Assembly (NCBI GenBank): GCA_002841975.1
Contig: PHBQ01000022.1
Span: forward strand, 1 to 37,112
Reading direction: 5' to 3'
Source: Candidatus Cloacimonetes bacterium HGW-Cloacimonetes-1
Lineage (GTDB): Bacteria > Cloacimonadota > Cloacimonadia > Cloacimonadales > Cloacimonadaceae
Length of the DNA stretch: 37,112 bases
The notes beneath the pieces are model-generated. The model worked only from the letters and a program-made list of their open reading frames with translations. It did no database searches and had not been told where the DNA came from. Below are positions 1-9,644 of this stretch, piece by piece (positions within the stretch are counted from its first letter, which is position 1; each line of letters begins with the position of its first letter). The position numbers were made by a program, and so were the translations under genes.

Positions 1-1419
1 GTGCAGAGCTGCTTCCTGTGAGGCTTTTTCTATCATTTCCCGGGACGCTCCTGGTGCTGCGAGACCGATATTCTCTGAGATGGTCCGAGAATAGAGAAAC
101 GGCTCTTGTAACACGATGCCGATTTGACGACGGATCTGCTGTCGGTCAAACTTTCGCAGTTCCACTCCATCTATCCGGATTTTGCCACTACTATATTCAA
201 ACAAGCGGGGGATCAGGTTTACCAATGTAGATTTGCCGGCACCCGTGGAGCCCAATATTGCCAAGGTCTCTCCCGGCGCTATACTGAGATCAATATTTCT
301 CAAGATCGGCTCTTCGTCTTCATTGTAGGCAAAGCTTACATTGAGAAAGTCGATTTTACCACGGACTCGGTAATCCTCTGGGAGATCAAAGTATCCATCC
401 AGCTTCTCTTGTGGTGTATCCAAAATTTCCCGGAGTCTGCCAATGGAGACCTGGGCTCTACCCATATCGGTCAAGATTCTGCCCATTTCCCGGATTGGCC
501 ACAATAGCATTCCTACATAAGTCGTGAATGCCAAGAGTGTCCCCAGGCTAATGTTGCCATTGATCGTTTGGTAGATTCCAAATATCAATACTCCACTAAT
601 CTGGATCAGGCACAAGATATCTGATGATGCCCAGTAATAGGCTAAAACCGTGATCAGTTTCCTGCACTTTTCACGATAATCATCGGCAGCATCTTCAAAA
701 CGCTGGATCTCATAATCTTGCCTCGCAAAGGCACGCACCACCCGTATCCCGTTTAAGGATTCTTCCAACACGGTGGTCATATATCCTTCGGATTCATCAG
801 CAGCAGTAAATCTGCGCCGTACTTGACGGAAGAAGATCACCGCATAAGCAAAGATGAGCGGGATTACGATGATCGAGACCAGAGTCATTTTCACGCTCAG
901 TGACAGCATGATCGGTATCACCAAGATAACCATGATCACACCGCGACCCAGCTGCACGAGCTGCGATCCCATGAACCGCTTGACCGTATCGATATCCGAT
1001 GTACAACGCTGAATGATGTCACCGGTTTGGACTTTGCTATGCCAAGCAAACGGCAATTTCTGGATATGGTCGTATAACGAATTCCGTAAACGTCTGGCAA
1101 ATTCCTCTGCACATTGGGCACTCAATTTGCCTCTCAAATATGAAAAGCTATGACCGATAAAGCCTATGAATACTATCATCACTCCGGCTACCCAGAGGTT
1201 TTTTACCAGGAAAGGAACAGTATCAAACTGGTCCAAAAAGTTCGTCAATCCCCAAGGAAGGTTTATCTTTTGCCCTCCCAGCACAGAATCGACTGTTAAT
1301 TTCATAACAAGGGGTGTCATAAAAGAAAAAAAGGCTGCTAACGCAATACTGGCTATTGCCATCAAATATTTGAGCTTCAAGCCACGCATATAGCTGAGTA
1401 CGAACTTAATCGCAGACAT
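1..1419 (-). CDS. ABC exporter, fused permease-ATPase (MsbA/MdlB-like), 3' end cut off by window edge
   Basis: Reading the minus strand from the ATG at 1417-1419 gives 473 codons open to the window edge, so the C-terminus is missing. A Shine-Dalgarno GGAGAT lies just upstream. The first ~320 residues hold hydrophobic segments typical of a type IV ABC exporter membrane domain (for example around ALAAFFSFMTPLVMKL and VIMVILVIPIMLSL). The ATPase domain begins near residue 355; Walker A is GSTGAGKST and the Q-loop reads VLQEPFLYSRTI. The signature motif and Walker B fall outside the window. The half-transporter layout (membrane domain then ATPase) fits lipid or drug exporters that work as dimers in the inner membrane, using ATP to flip or extrude a substrate. 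Which substrate cannot be told. It is divergent from the permease gene at 2221 across an 800-bp gap. Confidence 0.93.
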   Translation of the reverse strand, partial: MSAIKFVLSYMRGLKLKYLMAIASIALAAFFSFMTPLVMKLTVDSVLGGQKINLPWGLTNFLDQFDTVPFLVKNLWVAGVMIVFIGFIGHSFSYLRGKLSAQCAEEFARRLRNSLYDHIQKLPFAWHSKVQTGDIIQRCTSDIDTVKRFMGSQLVQLGRGVIMVILVIPIMLSLSVKMTLVSIIVIPLIFAYAVIFFRQVRRRFTAADESEGYMTTVLEESLNGIRVVRAFARQDYEIQRFEDAADDYREKCRKLITVLAYYWASSDILCLIQISGVLIFGIYQTINGNISLGTLLAFTTYVGMLLWPIREMGRILTDMGRAQVSIGRLREILDTPQEKLDGYFDLPEDYRVRGKIDFLNVSFAYNEDEEPILRNIDLSIAPGETLAILGSTGAGKSTLVNLIPRLFEYSSGKIRIDGVELRKFDRQQIRRQIGIVLQEPFLYSRTISENIGLAAPGASREMIEKASQEAALH

Positions 1420-1788
1420 CTGGTATCTCCAATTTTAAAATGTTTAAACGGTGTAACGATTAACTATGAACTTATTGGGATTAGGAGTTCTACGCTTCTG
1501 CGGGTTTTACAGGTGGTTAGAACATTATATAGCACTTCTCTCTTTTGCGATTAGCTTGGAAGGTTTGTAATGTCCGTTTAAATTGTAAGATTAAATTGCA
1601 AATAAACGGAGGTACAAACTTACAGCAAATGCTGGGTTGGCATTGCATGTGTTCTTACGATACTTTGTCATATTGTCTTACCTCCTTAGGTATTTTATTG
1701 AAGCAAATTTCAAGATGTCCTAATTGCTGTCAAGCGAAAAGAAGCAAGCCATGCTATGTGTTCCTGTTTGTGATGACACAACGATATT

Positions 1789-1805
1789 GTATCATATTGT
1801 GATAC
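1789..1805. promoter_or_regulatory. Small perfect inverted repeat, possible operator
   Basis: The arms GTATCA and TGATAC are exact complements separated by 5 bp (TATTG). The repeat sits in the long divergent intergenic region, about 370 bp from the exporter start and 415 bp from the permease start. A dimeric regulator site is possible, but chance is a real alternative for 6-bp arms in AT-rich DNA. Confidence 0.25.
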
Positions 1806-1934
1806 AGTGAATAAGTATGTCGAAACGGTACCAAATAAAGCTTCGATAAATTTAATTAAACGTTAATTTATAAAAGCCGAATCGTAAATTAAAACAGACC
1901 ATTTCCACCGCTTTCCTTTACCTTATGCCTTATG

Positions 1935-2012
1935 AAGCCCGGGTGACTCCCAGGCGATTCCCTCGCATTGCCCGGGAGTCGCCTGGGAATCATGAGGGAA
2001 TCGCCCCGCATA
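1935..2012. repeat. Palindromic 11-nt-unit repeat element, copy 1
   Basis: Between 1941 and 2006 the sequence can be cut into six 11-nt units with no gaps. The first three read on the minus strand (1941-1951 GGGAGTCACCC, 1952-1962 GGGAATCGCCT, 1963-1973 GGGCAATGCGA). The last three read on the plus strand (1974-1984 GGGAGTCGCCT, 1985-1995 GGGAATCATGA, 1996-2006 GGGAATCGCCC). The switch of strand at 1973/1974 makes the whole element an imperfect palindrome able to form a long hairpin. It is much more GC-rich than its surroundings. Related copies lie at 14004-14081 and 36658-36723. Confidence 0.8.
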
Positions 2013-2164
2013 CAGTAAAGGTGTGTTCAAGATAAGGGGAGGTTTTGGAACATGTAAACTCTATAAAAAGTCAAATATCCCTTGTCAATCTTCATCAGAC
2101 ACCTACTATGTACTTTGAACATACTACGTATTAACGTTATAAAGCGGCATTGGCAAAATATCTA

Positions 2165-2195
2165 TTGACATTACACGACAAGGCGTGCGTATTGA
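2165..2195 (+). promoter_or_regulatory. Weak candidate promoter for the AI-2E permease operon
   Basis: A consensus -35 box TTGACA lies at 2165-2170. The best -10 is TATTGA at 2190-2195, with a 19-bp spacer that is longer than ideal. The start codon is 26 bp downstream of it. This is the only good -35 close to the gene. Confidence 0.3.
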
Positions 2196-2220
2196 GTATC
2201 GATGAAAATGAGGATTGAAG

Positions 2221-3282
2221 ATGGAAAAAGTTGTTAAAGAAGTCAGGTGGATTCGGTTGCTGCTCACTATTATTGCCTTACCCATAATAGTGATTATTCT
2301 CAAGACATTAAAGGACATATTCGTGCCCTTGATCTTTGCAATGTTCCTCAGTTTTCTCTTTGCACCTGCAATCGATTATCTAAGGAAAAAGAAACTTCCC
2401 CTCAGCATTATCATAGCAATTATGGTAGTTTCTATATTCCTCTTCATAGCATTGATCAGTGGTATTGTCTATGCCTCGGCGATTACGTTCTTAGCAGAGT
2501 TCCCCGCCTATCATCAGAAGCTGATAATGATACTGGAAAGCTCATTGCTAAAATTTGATGACCTTATCGCAAGTCTTGATCTCTCATTTAGCGGGTTCCA
2601 ATTGTTAGAGGCAAAGGACTTGTTTGGAGCGACGGGATTTACAATGACAAAAGTAATTTCCGGAACAATGGGGACCTTTGTAGATGCCAGTATCAAGCTG
2701 TTTCTGACGATGTTTTTTTTGATCTTCATGGTGGCAGAGACGGGAAAACTAGAGAAAAGACTCAAAAAAGTGTTAACAGAGGACGATAAAAGAAAGACAT
2801 GGATTACCCTTCTTAGCATAGAAAACCAGATTCAGAAATATTTGTTTAACAAAACGCTTATCAGTTTGGGGACAGCAGGCATGGGTATGCTCTTCATGCT
2901 GATCTTTGGGGTGGATTTCGTAATTATTGCCGGGATCATGTTATTTGTCTTGAATTTTATCCCGAATATCGGCTCTATTGCGGCTTCTGGCTTTATCATC
3001 ATGATATCTACTGTGAACTACGGATTGGGATGGCGGACAATAGGCGTGACACTCGCAATGATATTTACCCAGACACTGTTTGCAAACATCTTGGAGCCTA
3101 AGCTGATGGGTAAAAAACTCAATCTTACCCCCATTATGGTGCTTGTGTCATTAGTGTTTTGGGGCTGGGTTTGGGGTATTGTCGGGATGGTAATAGCCGT
3201 TCCGCTCACATCTGCTATCAATATAATAATCCAGCAATTTGATGAGAATAATGTCGTTTCTGCCATTATCAGTGGTTCCTAA
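2221..3282 (+). CDS. AI-2E family transporter (PerM/TqsA-type membrane permease)
   Basis: The product is about 353 residues and very hydrophobic, with the family layout: two N-terminal membrane helices (LLLTIIALPIIVIILKTL, LIFAMFLSFLFAPAIDYL), a third, a central amphipathic region, then four to five C-terminal helices. The family's C-terminal hallmark is visible as FVLNFIPNIGSIAAS, followed by LEPKLMGKKLNLTPIMVLVSLVFWGWVWG and a final GMVIAVPLTSAINII helix. ATG 2221 is chosen over TTG 2215 because GAGG sits seven bases upstream. Members have been linked to export of autoinducer-2 or other small molecules, or to ion antiport; the substrate here is unknown. It is first in a plus-strand run with the nuclease and pgk. 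Confidence 0.92.
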   Translation: MEKVVKEVRWIRLLLTIIALPIIVIILKTLKDIFVPLIFAMFLSFLFAPAIDYLRKKKLPLSIIIAIMVVSIFLFIALISGIVYASAITFLAEFPAYHQKLIMILESSLLKFDDLIASLDLSFSGFQLLEAKDLFGATGFTMTKVISGTMGTFVDASIKLFLTMFFLIFMVAETGKLEKRLKKVLTEDDKRKTWITLLSIENQIQKYLFNKTLISLGTAGMGMLFMLIFGVDFVIIAGIMLFVLNFIPNIGSIAASGFIIMISTVNYGLGWRTIGVTLAMIFTQTLFANILEPKLMGKKLNLTPIMVLVSLVFWGWVWGIVGMVIAVPLTSAINIIIQQFDENNVVSAIISGS

Positions 3283-3319
3283 AACTCTTTCGAACTCGCC
3301 TGTATTTATCGGAGCAAAG

Positions 3320-3799
3320 TTGAAAAGACTATTTCTGATATGTTTTGCGCTCTGTGCGATTATTGCGCTCAATGCTCGCGATATTTCAGGAAAGGTAGTA
3401 AGGGTTATGGATGGCGATACTATAGAAATACTAAACAACAGAGTCACATACAAGATACGTCTGGCGGGTATAGACTGTCCGGAGAAGAAACAAGCCTATG
3501 GTATGAAGGCAAAGGCCTTTACTTCCGGAATGGTCTTTGGTGCTCATGTAACAGCAAGGGATGACACAAAAGATCGCTATGGCAGGTATGTAGCATCTGT
3601 TTTGTTGCAAAATGGAAAAAATCTGAATTACGAACTACTCAAGTCTGGATTAGCCTGGCATTACAAGCAGTATAGCAAAAGTCAGATAATGGCAGCTATG
3701 GAAACAACTGCAAAGCGTAAAAGACTTGGGCTCTGGGCAGAAAAGAATCCGATCCCACCTTGGGAATTCCGAAAGATGAAGAGAATCAAACATAATTAG
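3320..3799 (+). CDS. Secreted thermonuclease-like nuclease (SNase/TNase family)
   Basis: The product is a 159-residue protein with an N-terminal signal peptide (KRLFLICFALCAIIALNA, cleavage expected after the second Ala) and one staphylococcal-nuclease OB-fold domain. The catalytic pattern is present: DGDT, RLAGIDCPE (Arg and Glu) and DRYGRYVA (second Arg). The typical C-terminal segment GLAWHYKQYS and LGLWAEKNPIPPWEFRK follows. The family cuts DNA and RNA with Ca2+; the signal peptide places it outside the cytoplasm. TTG 3320 is chosen because GGAG lies five bases before it and the signal peptide starts there. The same frame is open upstream into the permease gene, but that extension has no family match. 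Its stop is joined to the pgk ribosome site. Confidence 0.88.
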   Translation: MKRLFLICFALCAIIALNARDISGKVVRVMDGDTIEILNNRVTYKIRLAGIDCPEKKQAYGMKAKAFTSGMVFGAHVTARDDTKDRYGRYVASVLLQNGKNLNYELLKSGLAWHYKQYSKSQIMAAMETTAKRKRLGLWAEKNPIPPWEFRKMKRIKHN

Positions 3800-3810
3800 G
3801 AGTATAAAAG

Positions 3811-5094
3811 ATGGTTAAAAAGATGGTTAAAAGCATGCTTGAAGCTGACCTTAAGGGAAAAGTAGTTTTAGTGAGATTGGACCATAATGTCGTGAAAGAT
3901 GGTAAGATCAAAGACCCAATGCGTGTCGATGCCACAATTCCTACCTTACTTCATATATTCAAAAAAGGGGGCTTACCGGTCGTAATGACTCATGTGGGAA
4001 GACCCTACGACAAAAAAACAGGGGAGATTGTAGTTTCAGAAGGTGAATCTGTCCAGCCAATAGTAGATTATTTGCATGCTAAACTTGATCTTGATTGCAT
4101 TGTTCCAGATTGCCAAATAGATGGAACTAAGGGGATTACAGATTATTCTTGTATAGAAAGCTCGATCCAACTGCTGAGAGAAGGGAAAACAGATCTTGTA
4201 TATCTTCCCAATACGCGTTGGTTCTGTGGGGAAGAAGCAAAGGATGATAGGGCAGACGTCATGGCAAAGAGTTTGGCAAAATATACGGATGTATTTGTCA
4301 ATGACGCTTTTGGTTCTTGGCAAGCTCATGCCTCTACCTACAATATTGCAAATTACCTGCCATCTTATGCAGGGCTACTTATGTGTAGAGAAATAACTCA
4401 TTTAGAGAGTGTGTTTGCGCCGCAACGTCCTATGCTTAGCATCGTTGCCGGTTCCAAGTTCGATACCAAAATCGGTCCCTTGTCTTCATTGATCCAAATC
4501 AGTGACTATCTGGTTTTGGGTGGTGTGATATACAACGCATATTTATGCTATAAGTATGGCGTAACTATTGCAGGTGTAAGCTCGGAAGACATCATTGCTG
4601 CAAAGCAGTTCATAGAAGATACTGCAGACTTCAAAGATAGAATTATAGAGTTGCCTTATATCATCGAATCTGATTCGTTTGAAGAGATTAAAATAGGTTC
4701 CTGGCGTGTTATCAATGTAGCAGATTTAAAGCCAGGTCAGAAGCTGAACTATGTCCTCGATGTGGCAATTGCCTCTGTGTCGGATGCTCGGATACAGGCT
4801 GTGTTTGCTGATGCCAAAACTATATTCATCAATGCAGTCATGGGCTATACGAATCTCTTCACGGAAGGAACAAAGGCAGTTTATAGCATGATAGATGATA
4901 ATATCGGAGCCCATAAACTGTTTGGTGGAGGTGATACGATTCAAGAATTTAAAGACCTTTTACCTGGGGTATATGCTAGGGCAACAATGAACAATCATTA
5001 TTACTTCTTCACTGGTGGAGGAGCTATATTAGATGCGATTGAAAAGGGATCTCCATACGAAATGAAGCCTGTGCAACTGCTGTTAAGAAAGTAA
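3811..5094 (+). CDS. pgk: Phosphoglycerate kinase, divergent
   Basis: This 427-residue enzyme moves phosphate between 1,3-bisphosphoglycerate and ADP in glycolysis or gluconeogenesis. Recognisable signatures are VRLDHNV (substrate Arg, Asp, Asn), THVGRP, YLPNTRWFCGEEAKDD, FVNDAFG..AHAST, AGSKFDTKIGPL (nucleotide-site Lys), GGGDTIQEF and FTGGGA. It differs from ordinary Pgk in several places. The usual FGTAHRAHAS is FGSWQAHAS, so the arginine that binds the 3-phosphate is absent. The C-terminal hinge region also has an insertion-like stretch (PGVYARATMNNHYYFFTGGGA). AGGAG overlaps the nuclease stop codon, eight bases before ATG 3811, so the two are translated from one message. A hairpin terminator follows at 5133. 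Assignment as Pgk is secure; full activity is an inference. Confidence 0.92.
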   Translation: MVKKMVKSMLEADLKGKVVLVRLDHNVVKDGKIKDPMRVDATIPTLLHIFKKGGLPVVMTHVGRPYDKKTGEIVVSEGESVQPIVDYLHAKLDLDCIVPDCQIDGTKGITDYSCIESSIQLLREGKTDLVYLPNTRWFCGEEAKDDRADVMAKSLAKYTDVFVNDAFGSWQAHASTYNIANYLPSYAGLLMCREITHLESVFAPQRPMLSIVAGSKFDTKIGPLSSLIQISDYLVLGGVIYNAYLCYKYGVTIAGVSSEDIIAAKQFIEDTADFKDRIIELPYIIESDSFEEIKIGSWRVINVADLKPGQKLNYVLDVAIASVSDARIQAVFADAKTIFINAVMGYTNLFTEGTKAVYSMIDDNIGAHKLFGGGDTIQEFKDLLPGVYARATMNNHYYFFTGGGAILDAIEKGSPYEMKPVQLLLRK

Positions 5095-5132
5095 TGAACC
5101 CGTTGTTAAAATTGTTGTAATCAAACTTATCT

Positions 5133-5157
5133 GGGCGAGAGAAGTCTCGCCCTGTTT
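5133..5157 (+). terminator. Hairpin terminator after pgk
   Basis: Perfect 8-bp stem GGGCGAGA / TCTCGCCC (5133-5140 with 5145-5152) with a GAAG loop, followed by the modest U-rich tail TGTTTGT. It closes the permease-nuclease-pgk run before the mut operon. Confidence 0.75.
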
Positions 5158-5292
5158 GTATCCTACCGGTCCGTATCGATTCTTTCGATAAATGAGGATT
5201 AGTAAAAGTCTTGAATCTGCCATCAAACAATCCCATATATGGTCGTACAGAGTGACCTGACAGGACAAAAAAAACTTGCCATATTTGCAGTC

Positions 5293-5320
5293 TTGAGATT
5301 GTTTGAAACGAAACTATAGT
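5293..5320 (+). promoter_or_regulatory. Sigma-70-like promoter for mutA-mutB-meaB
   Basis: TTGAGA (5293-5298) and TATAGT (5315-5320) are separated by 16 bp. A start point near 5327 would leave a ~29-nt leader containing the AAAGGAG ribosome site of mutA. The region 5153-5292 upstream has no gene; a small inverted repeat TATCGA/TCGATA lies at 5174-5190. Confidence 0.55.
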
Positions 5321-5355
5321 ATTTAATGAATAAAAAATAATAAAGGAGATTCGGC

Positions 5356-7467
5356 GTGGAACATGATGAAAAACCAAAGTTGAATCTATTGGATGAATTT
5401 CCCATTCCTACTTGGGAACAATGGCAAAAGGCTGTCATAGATACGCTCAAGGGCGTTGAATATGAAAAGGCAATGACCACCAAAACTTATGAAGGTATTA
5501 CTCTAAAGCCGATATACAGAAAAGAGGATACAGAGAATTTGCCACATTTAAACAGTTTACCCGGAAATGCTCCCTACGTCCGAGGAAATAGGAAAGAGGG
5601 GTATTTGACAGAAGCATGGAAGATCGCGCAATTACAGGACAATCCGGATATTGCAGAATTGAACAAGGAAATCTTGGCGGAGCTGAATCGTGGATTGAAT
5701 GCAGTGAACATTCAGCTTCATCGATCCACCTTACATGGTGCTAAACCAACTGTCTCTGAACAGCATACACGTGGGGTAGCTTTATCGTGTATGGAAGATT
5801 TATCTATCCTGCTCAAGGGCATAGATTTATCAGCTGTTCCAATATTTATCAAGGCAAAGAGTGCTGCCCTACCTATGATGGGCTTGTTAAATGCATATGC
5901 AAAAGATACGGATGTTTCACTTAAGGACTTGCATGGCTGCATTGGCTATGATCCAATTGCCGAGTTTGCAGAAAACGGATACGTACCATATTCGTGGGAG
6001 CAAAGCTGGCGCATGATGTCTCAGCTGGTCTTTTGGACAGATATGAAAGCACCCAAGATGAGGACAATCTGTATTGATGCTACCGTTTACGAACAGAGCG
6101 GTGCTTCTGCAGTTCAGGAAATAGCATTTGCCCTATCTACAGCAATTGGATATATCAAAGGTTTGATCGATAGTGGCTTGAGCATAGAACAAATAGCTCC
6201 CCGATTTCAGCTAAACTTGAGCTTGGGTTCCAATTTCTTTATGGAAATGGCAAAGATTCGAGCTGCCAGATTGGCATGGGCAGAGATGATTAAAGCCTTT
6301 GGAGGTGGGGAAAGCATCCAGAAAGTATGGATTCACGCAGAGACTTCCAAATTTAACAAAAGCATGTATGATCCGTATGTAAATGTGCTTCGAACCTGTA
6401 CTGAAGGGTTTTCAGGTATTATCGGTGGAATCGATAGCTTGGATTTGGGTACATTTGATGAACTCCATAACAAGCGTAACGAGTTCTCCAAACGCATTGC
6501 CCGCAACCAGCAGATAATCCTCCAGGAAGAAGCGCACTTTGACAGGGTGGTCGATCCTGTTGGTGGCTGTTTCTATGTCGAAACACTTACTGCTGAAATT
6601 GCCAAGAATGCTTGGGAACTGATGCAAGCTGTGGAAACCAATGGTGGAATGCTCAAAGCTCTTAACAATGGATTTGTCCATTCTGAGATCAAAAAGGTAG
6701 CTTCGGAGAGGATACTTAATGCTGACCGTAGAAAGGATGTATATGTCGGTGTAAACATGTTTGCCAATACTGATGAAACTAACATAAGCAATAATGCCAT
6801 CAATACGGATTGGTTCACCAAGAGTGTAGAACGCTGGCAGCAAAGTAACAATAAAAAAGGGCTTGATGAAAGCCTGACCTATATTGCTGAACACCGCGAC
6901 AATGATTTTATCATCGATATGATCACTGATGCGTGGATTCATCATGCAGATATCGAGCAAATCACAAATGCAATGGGTATTGATAGAACCAAAACAATTG
7001 CATGCCAAAAGCTGGAAATGCACCGTGCTGTGGAGCATATTGAAGCGCTGAGAACTGCTGTCGAAAAGCATAGCAAGACCAATCCGCTTTCTGTATTTAT
7101 GCTAAACATGGGACCGATATCACAACATAAAGCCAGAGCAGATTTTGCCTCGGCATTTATGCAAGTGGCGGGACTACGAATAATCAATAATCTTGGCTAT
7201 GAAGATACACAGACGGCTATTCAAGCCGCTCTGAATTCCGGTGCTCAGGCTGTGTGCCTCTGTTCAACGGATGATACCTATCCTGTGTTGGTTCCTGAAA
7301 TATGTTCCCAACTCCGGGGCAAGGGAGTAGCGATAGTTTTGGCAGGATATCCAGTAGATATGGTAGAAACCTACATACAAGCAGGGATTGATGTGTTCAT
7401 TCACCTCAAAGCCAATAATTATGATACCATGCTAGATCTTTGCAAAAGAATTGGAGTGAGATTATGA
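5356..7467 (+). CDS. mutA: Methylmalonyl-CoA mutase small (beta) subunit
   Basis: The product is a 703-residue protein aligning along its length with the small subunit of heterodimeric methylmalonyl-CoA mutase. It starts with the N-terminal dimer arm ([19 protein letters not shown]) and continues as the TIM-barrel domain, with [26 protein letters not shown] and KIWIHAETS-type segments visible. The last ~120 residues form a flavodoxin-like cobalamin-type domain, but the DxHxxG motif that ligates cobalt in the large subunit is missing, as expected for the non-catalytic chain. GTG 5356 is the start: AAAGGAG stands seven bases upstream. Its stop overlaps the mutB start (ATGA), indicating coupled translation and equal dosage. 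The partner enzyme uses B12 to interconvert succinyl-CoA and (R)-methylmalonyl-CoA. Confidence 0.93.
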   Translation: MEHDEKPKLNLLDEFPIPTWEQWQKAVIDTLKGVEYEKAMTTKTYEGITLKPIYRKEDTENLPHLNSLPGNAPYVRGNRKEGYLTEAWKIAQLQDNPDIAELNKEILAELNRGLNAVNIQLHRSTLHGAKPTVSEQHTRGVALSCMEDLSILLKGIDLSAVPIFIKAKSAALPMMGLLNAYAKDTDVSLKDLHGCIGYDPIAEFAENGYVPYSWEQSWRMMSQLVFWTDMKAPKMRTICIDATVYEQSGASAVQEIAFALSTAIGYIKGLIDSGLSIEQIAPRFQLNLSLGSNFFMEMAKIRAARLAWAEMIKAFGGGESIQKVWIHAETSKFNKSMYDPYVNVLRTCTEGFSGIIGGIDSLDLGTFDELHNKRNEFSKRIARNQQIILQEEAHFDRVVDPVGGCFYVETLTAEIAKNAWELMQAVETNGGMLKALNNGFVHSEIKKVASERILNADRRKDVYVGVNMFANTDETNISNNAINTDWFTKSVERWQQSNNKKGLDESLTYIAEHRDNDFIIDMITDAWIHHADIEQITNAMGIDRTKTIACQKLEMHRAVEHIEALRTAVEKHSKTNPLSVFMLNMGPISQHKARADFASAFMQVAGLRIINNLGYEDTQTAIQAALNSGAQAVCLCSTDDTYPVLVPEICSQLRGKGVAIVLAGYPVDMVETYIQAGIDVFIHLKANNYDTMLDLCKRIGVRL

Positions 7468-9605
7468 AGCCGGATTTTACACGTATTCATCCCAAGTTCG
7501 AAGCCAGTGGTGCCGATAGAATCGATTTGAGTAAATATACTTGGCGAACTAATGAGCAATTAGACGTCAAACCTCTATATTGTGCTGAGGACAATCAGGA
7601 TCTCCAGCACGTGGACTACATGTCTGGACTTGCACCCTTTTTAAGGGGGCCATATCCTACCATGTATATTCAGCGACCCTGGACAATCCGTCAATATGCG
7701 GGATTTTCTACAGCAGAGGAAAGCAATGCCTTTTATCGTAGAAATCTGGCAATGGGGCAGAAGGGCTTGTCTATAGCCTTTGACCTTGCTACTCACCGCG
7801 GGTATGACTCCGATCATCCCAGAGTGACTGGTGATGTAGGAAAAGCCGGTGTAGCTGTAGATTCTATCCTCGATATGAAGATACTGTTTGATCAGATACC
7901 TTTGGATAAAATGTCTGTTTCGATGACCATGAACGGTGCAGTGTTGCCTATATTGGCATTCTATATAGTAGCTGCTGAAGAGCAGGGAGTAAAGTGGGAA
8001 CAGCTGACAGGTACGATTCAGAATGATATTTTGAAAGAGTACATGGTTCGGAATACCTATATTTATCCGCCGCTCCCTTCTATGAATATCATCGCAGATA
8101 TATTTAGCTTCTCCTCAAAGCACATGCCAAAATTTAACTGTATCAGTATCTCCGGATATCATATGCAAGAAGCCGGAGCTACTGCAGACCTTGAAATGGC
8201 ATACACTTTGGCGGATGGTTTGGAGTATATTCGTGCCGGGATAAAAGCAGGTATTGATATAGACGATTTTGCTCCCCGCCTCTCATTCTTCTGGGCAGAA
8301 GGCATGAATTACTTTATGGAAGTTGCAAAGCTGCGTGCTGCCAGAATACTGTGGGCGAAAATAGTAAAACAGTTTAATCCCAAGAATCCTAAATCGATGG
8401 CTCTCAGGACGCACTCCCAGACCTCCGGTTGGAGTTTAACGGAGCAGGATCCATACAACAATATCACCAGAACGTGTATTGAAGCCTTGGCAGCAACAAT
8501 GGGTCATACCCAATCCTTGCACACGAATTCTCTGGATGAGGCTATAGCCCTACCAACAGATTCCTCTGCCCGGATTGCTCGTAACACTCAATTGTACTTG
8601 CAACATGAAACATACGTAACCAAGGTTATCGATCCATGGGCTGGCAGCTGGTACTTGGAAGCTCTTACCAACGATTTGATGGAACGAGCCTGGCAGCATA
8701 TTGAAGAAGTAGAGGCCCTTGGCGGTATGGCAAAAGCTATAGAAACAGGACTCCCCAAAATGCGGATTGAAGAAGCTGCTGCACGCAAACAGGCTAAGAT
8801 CGATTCAGGAGCTGAAACAATTGTAGGCGTAAACAAGTATCGACTTGAAAAGGAAGATCCGATCGAGATTCTGGAAGTGGATAACTCTGCGGTTAGGGAA
8901 GCTCAACTAGAGAGATTAAAACAACTAAAAGAGAATAGAGACAACTCCAAAGTAAAATCTGCTCTTGACGCGTTGACAAATTGCGCAAGAACTGGTGAGG
9001 GTAATCTGCTCGAGTTGGCAATAATAGCCACCCGTGCACGAGCCAGCTTGGGAGAAATCTCCGATGCTTTAGAAATAGTGTACGGTAGGCACCAAGCCAC
9101 AATCCGTATGATCAATAATGTTTATAGTAGTGAGTATGCAAATATGAATGAAATAGATAGTGTGAGAAATCTCACTGACAAGTTTGCCGATCATGAAGGC
9201 CGACGTCCCAGGATTCTTGTTGCCAAGATGGGACAAGATGGGCATGACAGAGGTGCTAAAGTAGTATCCACAGCATATGCTGACATGGGTTTTGATGTGG
9301 ATGTAGGTCCTTTGTTCCAAACTCCGGAAGAAACCGCCAGACAGGCTGTGGATAATGACGTCCATGTCATAGGCATGAGCTCACTTGCGGCAGGACACAA
9401 GACACTCTTGCCACAGCTAATTGCAGAGCTAGAGAAGCTGGGCAGAGCGGATATAATGGTCATCGTGGGTGGAGTAATTCCTGCTCAGGATTATGACTAT
9501 CTATTAGCTCATGGAGCCACTGCTATATTTGGTCCCGGGACCAAGATTCCCTATGCAGCGAATATCATTATCACCGAATTAATCAATAGATTCGAAGTTA
9601 AATAA
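7464..9605 (+). CDS. mutB: Methylmalonyl-CoA mutase large (alpha, catalytic) subunit
   Basis: The 713-residue chain is nearly full family length. The N-terminal barrel carries [18 protein letters not shown], with the active-site Tyr at about residue 78, and [10 protein letters not shown] with the substrate-contacting His near 231. The C-terminal B12 domain has the complete cobalamin signature: GQDGHDRG (DxHxxG, about residues 590-596), MSSLAAGH (the SxL element) and VIVGGVIP (the GG element). This chain therefore carries catalysis: radical rearrangement of methylmalonyl-CoA to succinyl-CoA. ATG 7464 is preferred over an upstream in-frame start inside mutA because GGAG precedes it by seven bases. 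An epimerase and the biotin-dependent carboxyl-transfer enzymes of the pathway are not in the window. Confidence 0.96.
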   Translation: MKPDFTRIHPKFEASGADRIDLSKYTWRTNEQLDVKPLYCAEDNQDLQHVDYMSGLAPFLRGPYPTMYIQRPWTIRQYAGFSTAEESNAFYRRNLAMGQKGLSIAFDLATHRGYDSDHPRVTGDVGKAGVAVDSILDMKILFDQIPLDKMSVSMTMNGAVLPILAFYIVAAEEQGVKWEQLTGTIQNDILKEYMVRNTYIYPPLPSMNIIADIFSFSSKHMPKFNCISISGYHMQEAGATADLEMAYTLADGLEYIRAGIKAGIDIDDFAPRLSFFWAEGMNYFMEVAKLRAARILWAKIVKQFNPKNPKSMALRTHSQTSGWSLTEQDPYNNITRTCIEALAATMGHTQSLHTNSLDEAIALPTDSSARIARNTQLYLQHETYVTKVIDPWAGSWYLEALTNDLMERAWQHIEEVEALGGMAKAIETGLPKMRIEEAAARKQAKIDSGAETIVGVNKYRLEKEDPIEILEVDNSAVREAQLERLKQLKENRDNSKVKSALDALTNCARTGEGNLLELAIIATRARASLGEISDALEIVYGRHQATIRMINNVYSSEYANMNEIDSVRNLTDKFADHEGRRPRILVAKMGQDGHDRGAKVVSTAYADMGFDVDVGPLFQTPEETARQAVDNDVHVIGMSSLAAGHKTLLPQLIAELEKLGRADIMVIVGGVIPAQDYDYLLAHGATAIFGPGTKIPYAANIIITELINRFEVK

Positions 9606-9617
9606 GGATTGAGTATT

Positions 9618-9637
9618 GGGGGCTTTCACGAGCCCCC
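9618..9637 (+). promoter_or_regulatory. GC hairpin between mutB and meaB
   Basis: GGGGGCT and AGCCCCC form a perfect 7-bp stem with a TTCACG loop, 12 bp after the mutB stop and 7 bp before the preferred meaB ATG. There is no U-run, so it is more likely an mRNA-stability or expression-ratio element than a strong terminator. The nearest Shine-Dalgarno-like AAGGA (9604-9608) lies on its far side. Confidence 0.5.
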
Positions 9638-9644
9638 CTTGATT

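Larger units (their letters stand above)
1420..2220. other. Long gene-free intergenic region between divergent genes
   Basis: About 800 bp separate the start codons of the exporter (minus) and the AI-2E permease (plus). No convincing gene is present: the open frames here have no ribosome site and no recognisable product. The stretch contains a TATAAT-like box for the minus strand at 1524-1529 (no good -35), an inverted repeat at 1789-1805, an AT-rich part around 1840-1890, and the 11-nt palindromic repeat element at 1935-2012. No tRNA-like fold or DnaA-box cluster was seen. Confidence 0.7.

Noticed and set aside
1545-1802. 85-codon open frame in the long left intergenic region
   Set aside because: No ribosome site, cysteine-rich random-looking product, no family resemblance, AT-rich gap composition.
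1830-1900. AT-rich stretch as a replication origin
   Set aside because: No DnaA boxes and no dnaA/dnaN/gidA neighbours were found.
1935-2012. Possible CRISPR array or tandem direct repeat
   Set aside because: Units are 11 nt, touch each other with no spacers, and switch strand in the middle; no cas genes nearby.
3239-3319. Upstream extension of the thermonuclease into the permease gene
   Set aside because: It would precede a clear signal peptide and overlaps the permease end; TTG 3320 has a ribosome site.
6412-7071. 219-codon open frame antisense to mutA
   Set aside because: Mirror of mutA codon pattern; no ribosome site or domain.
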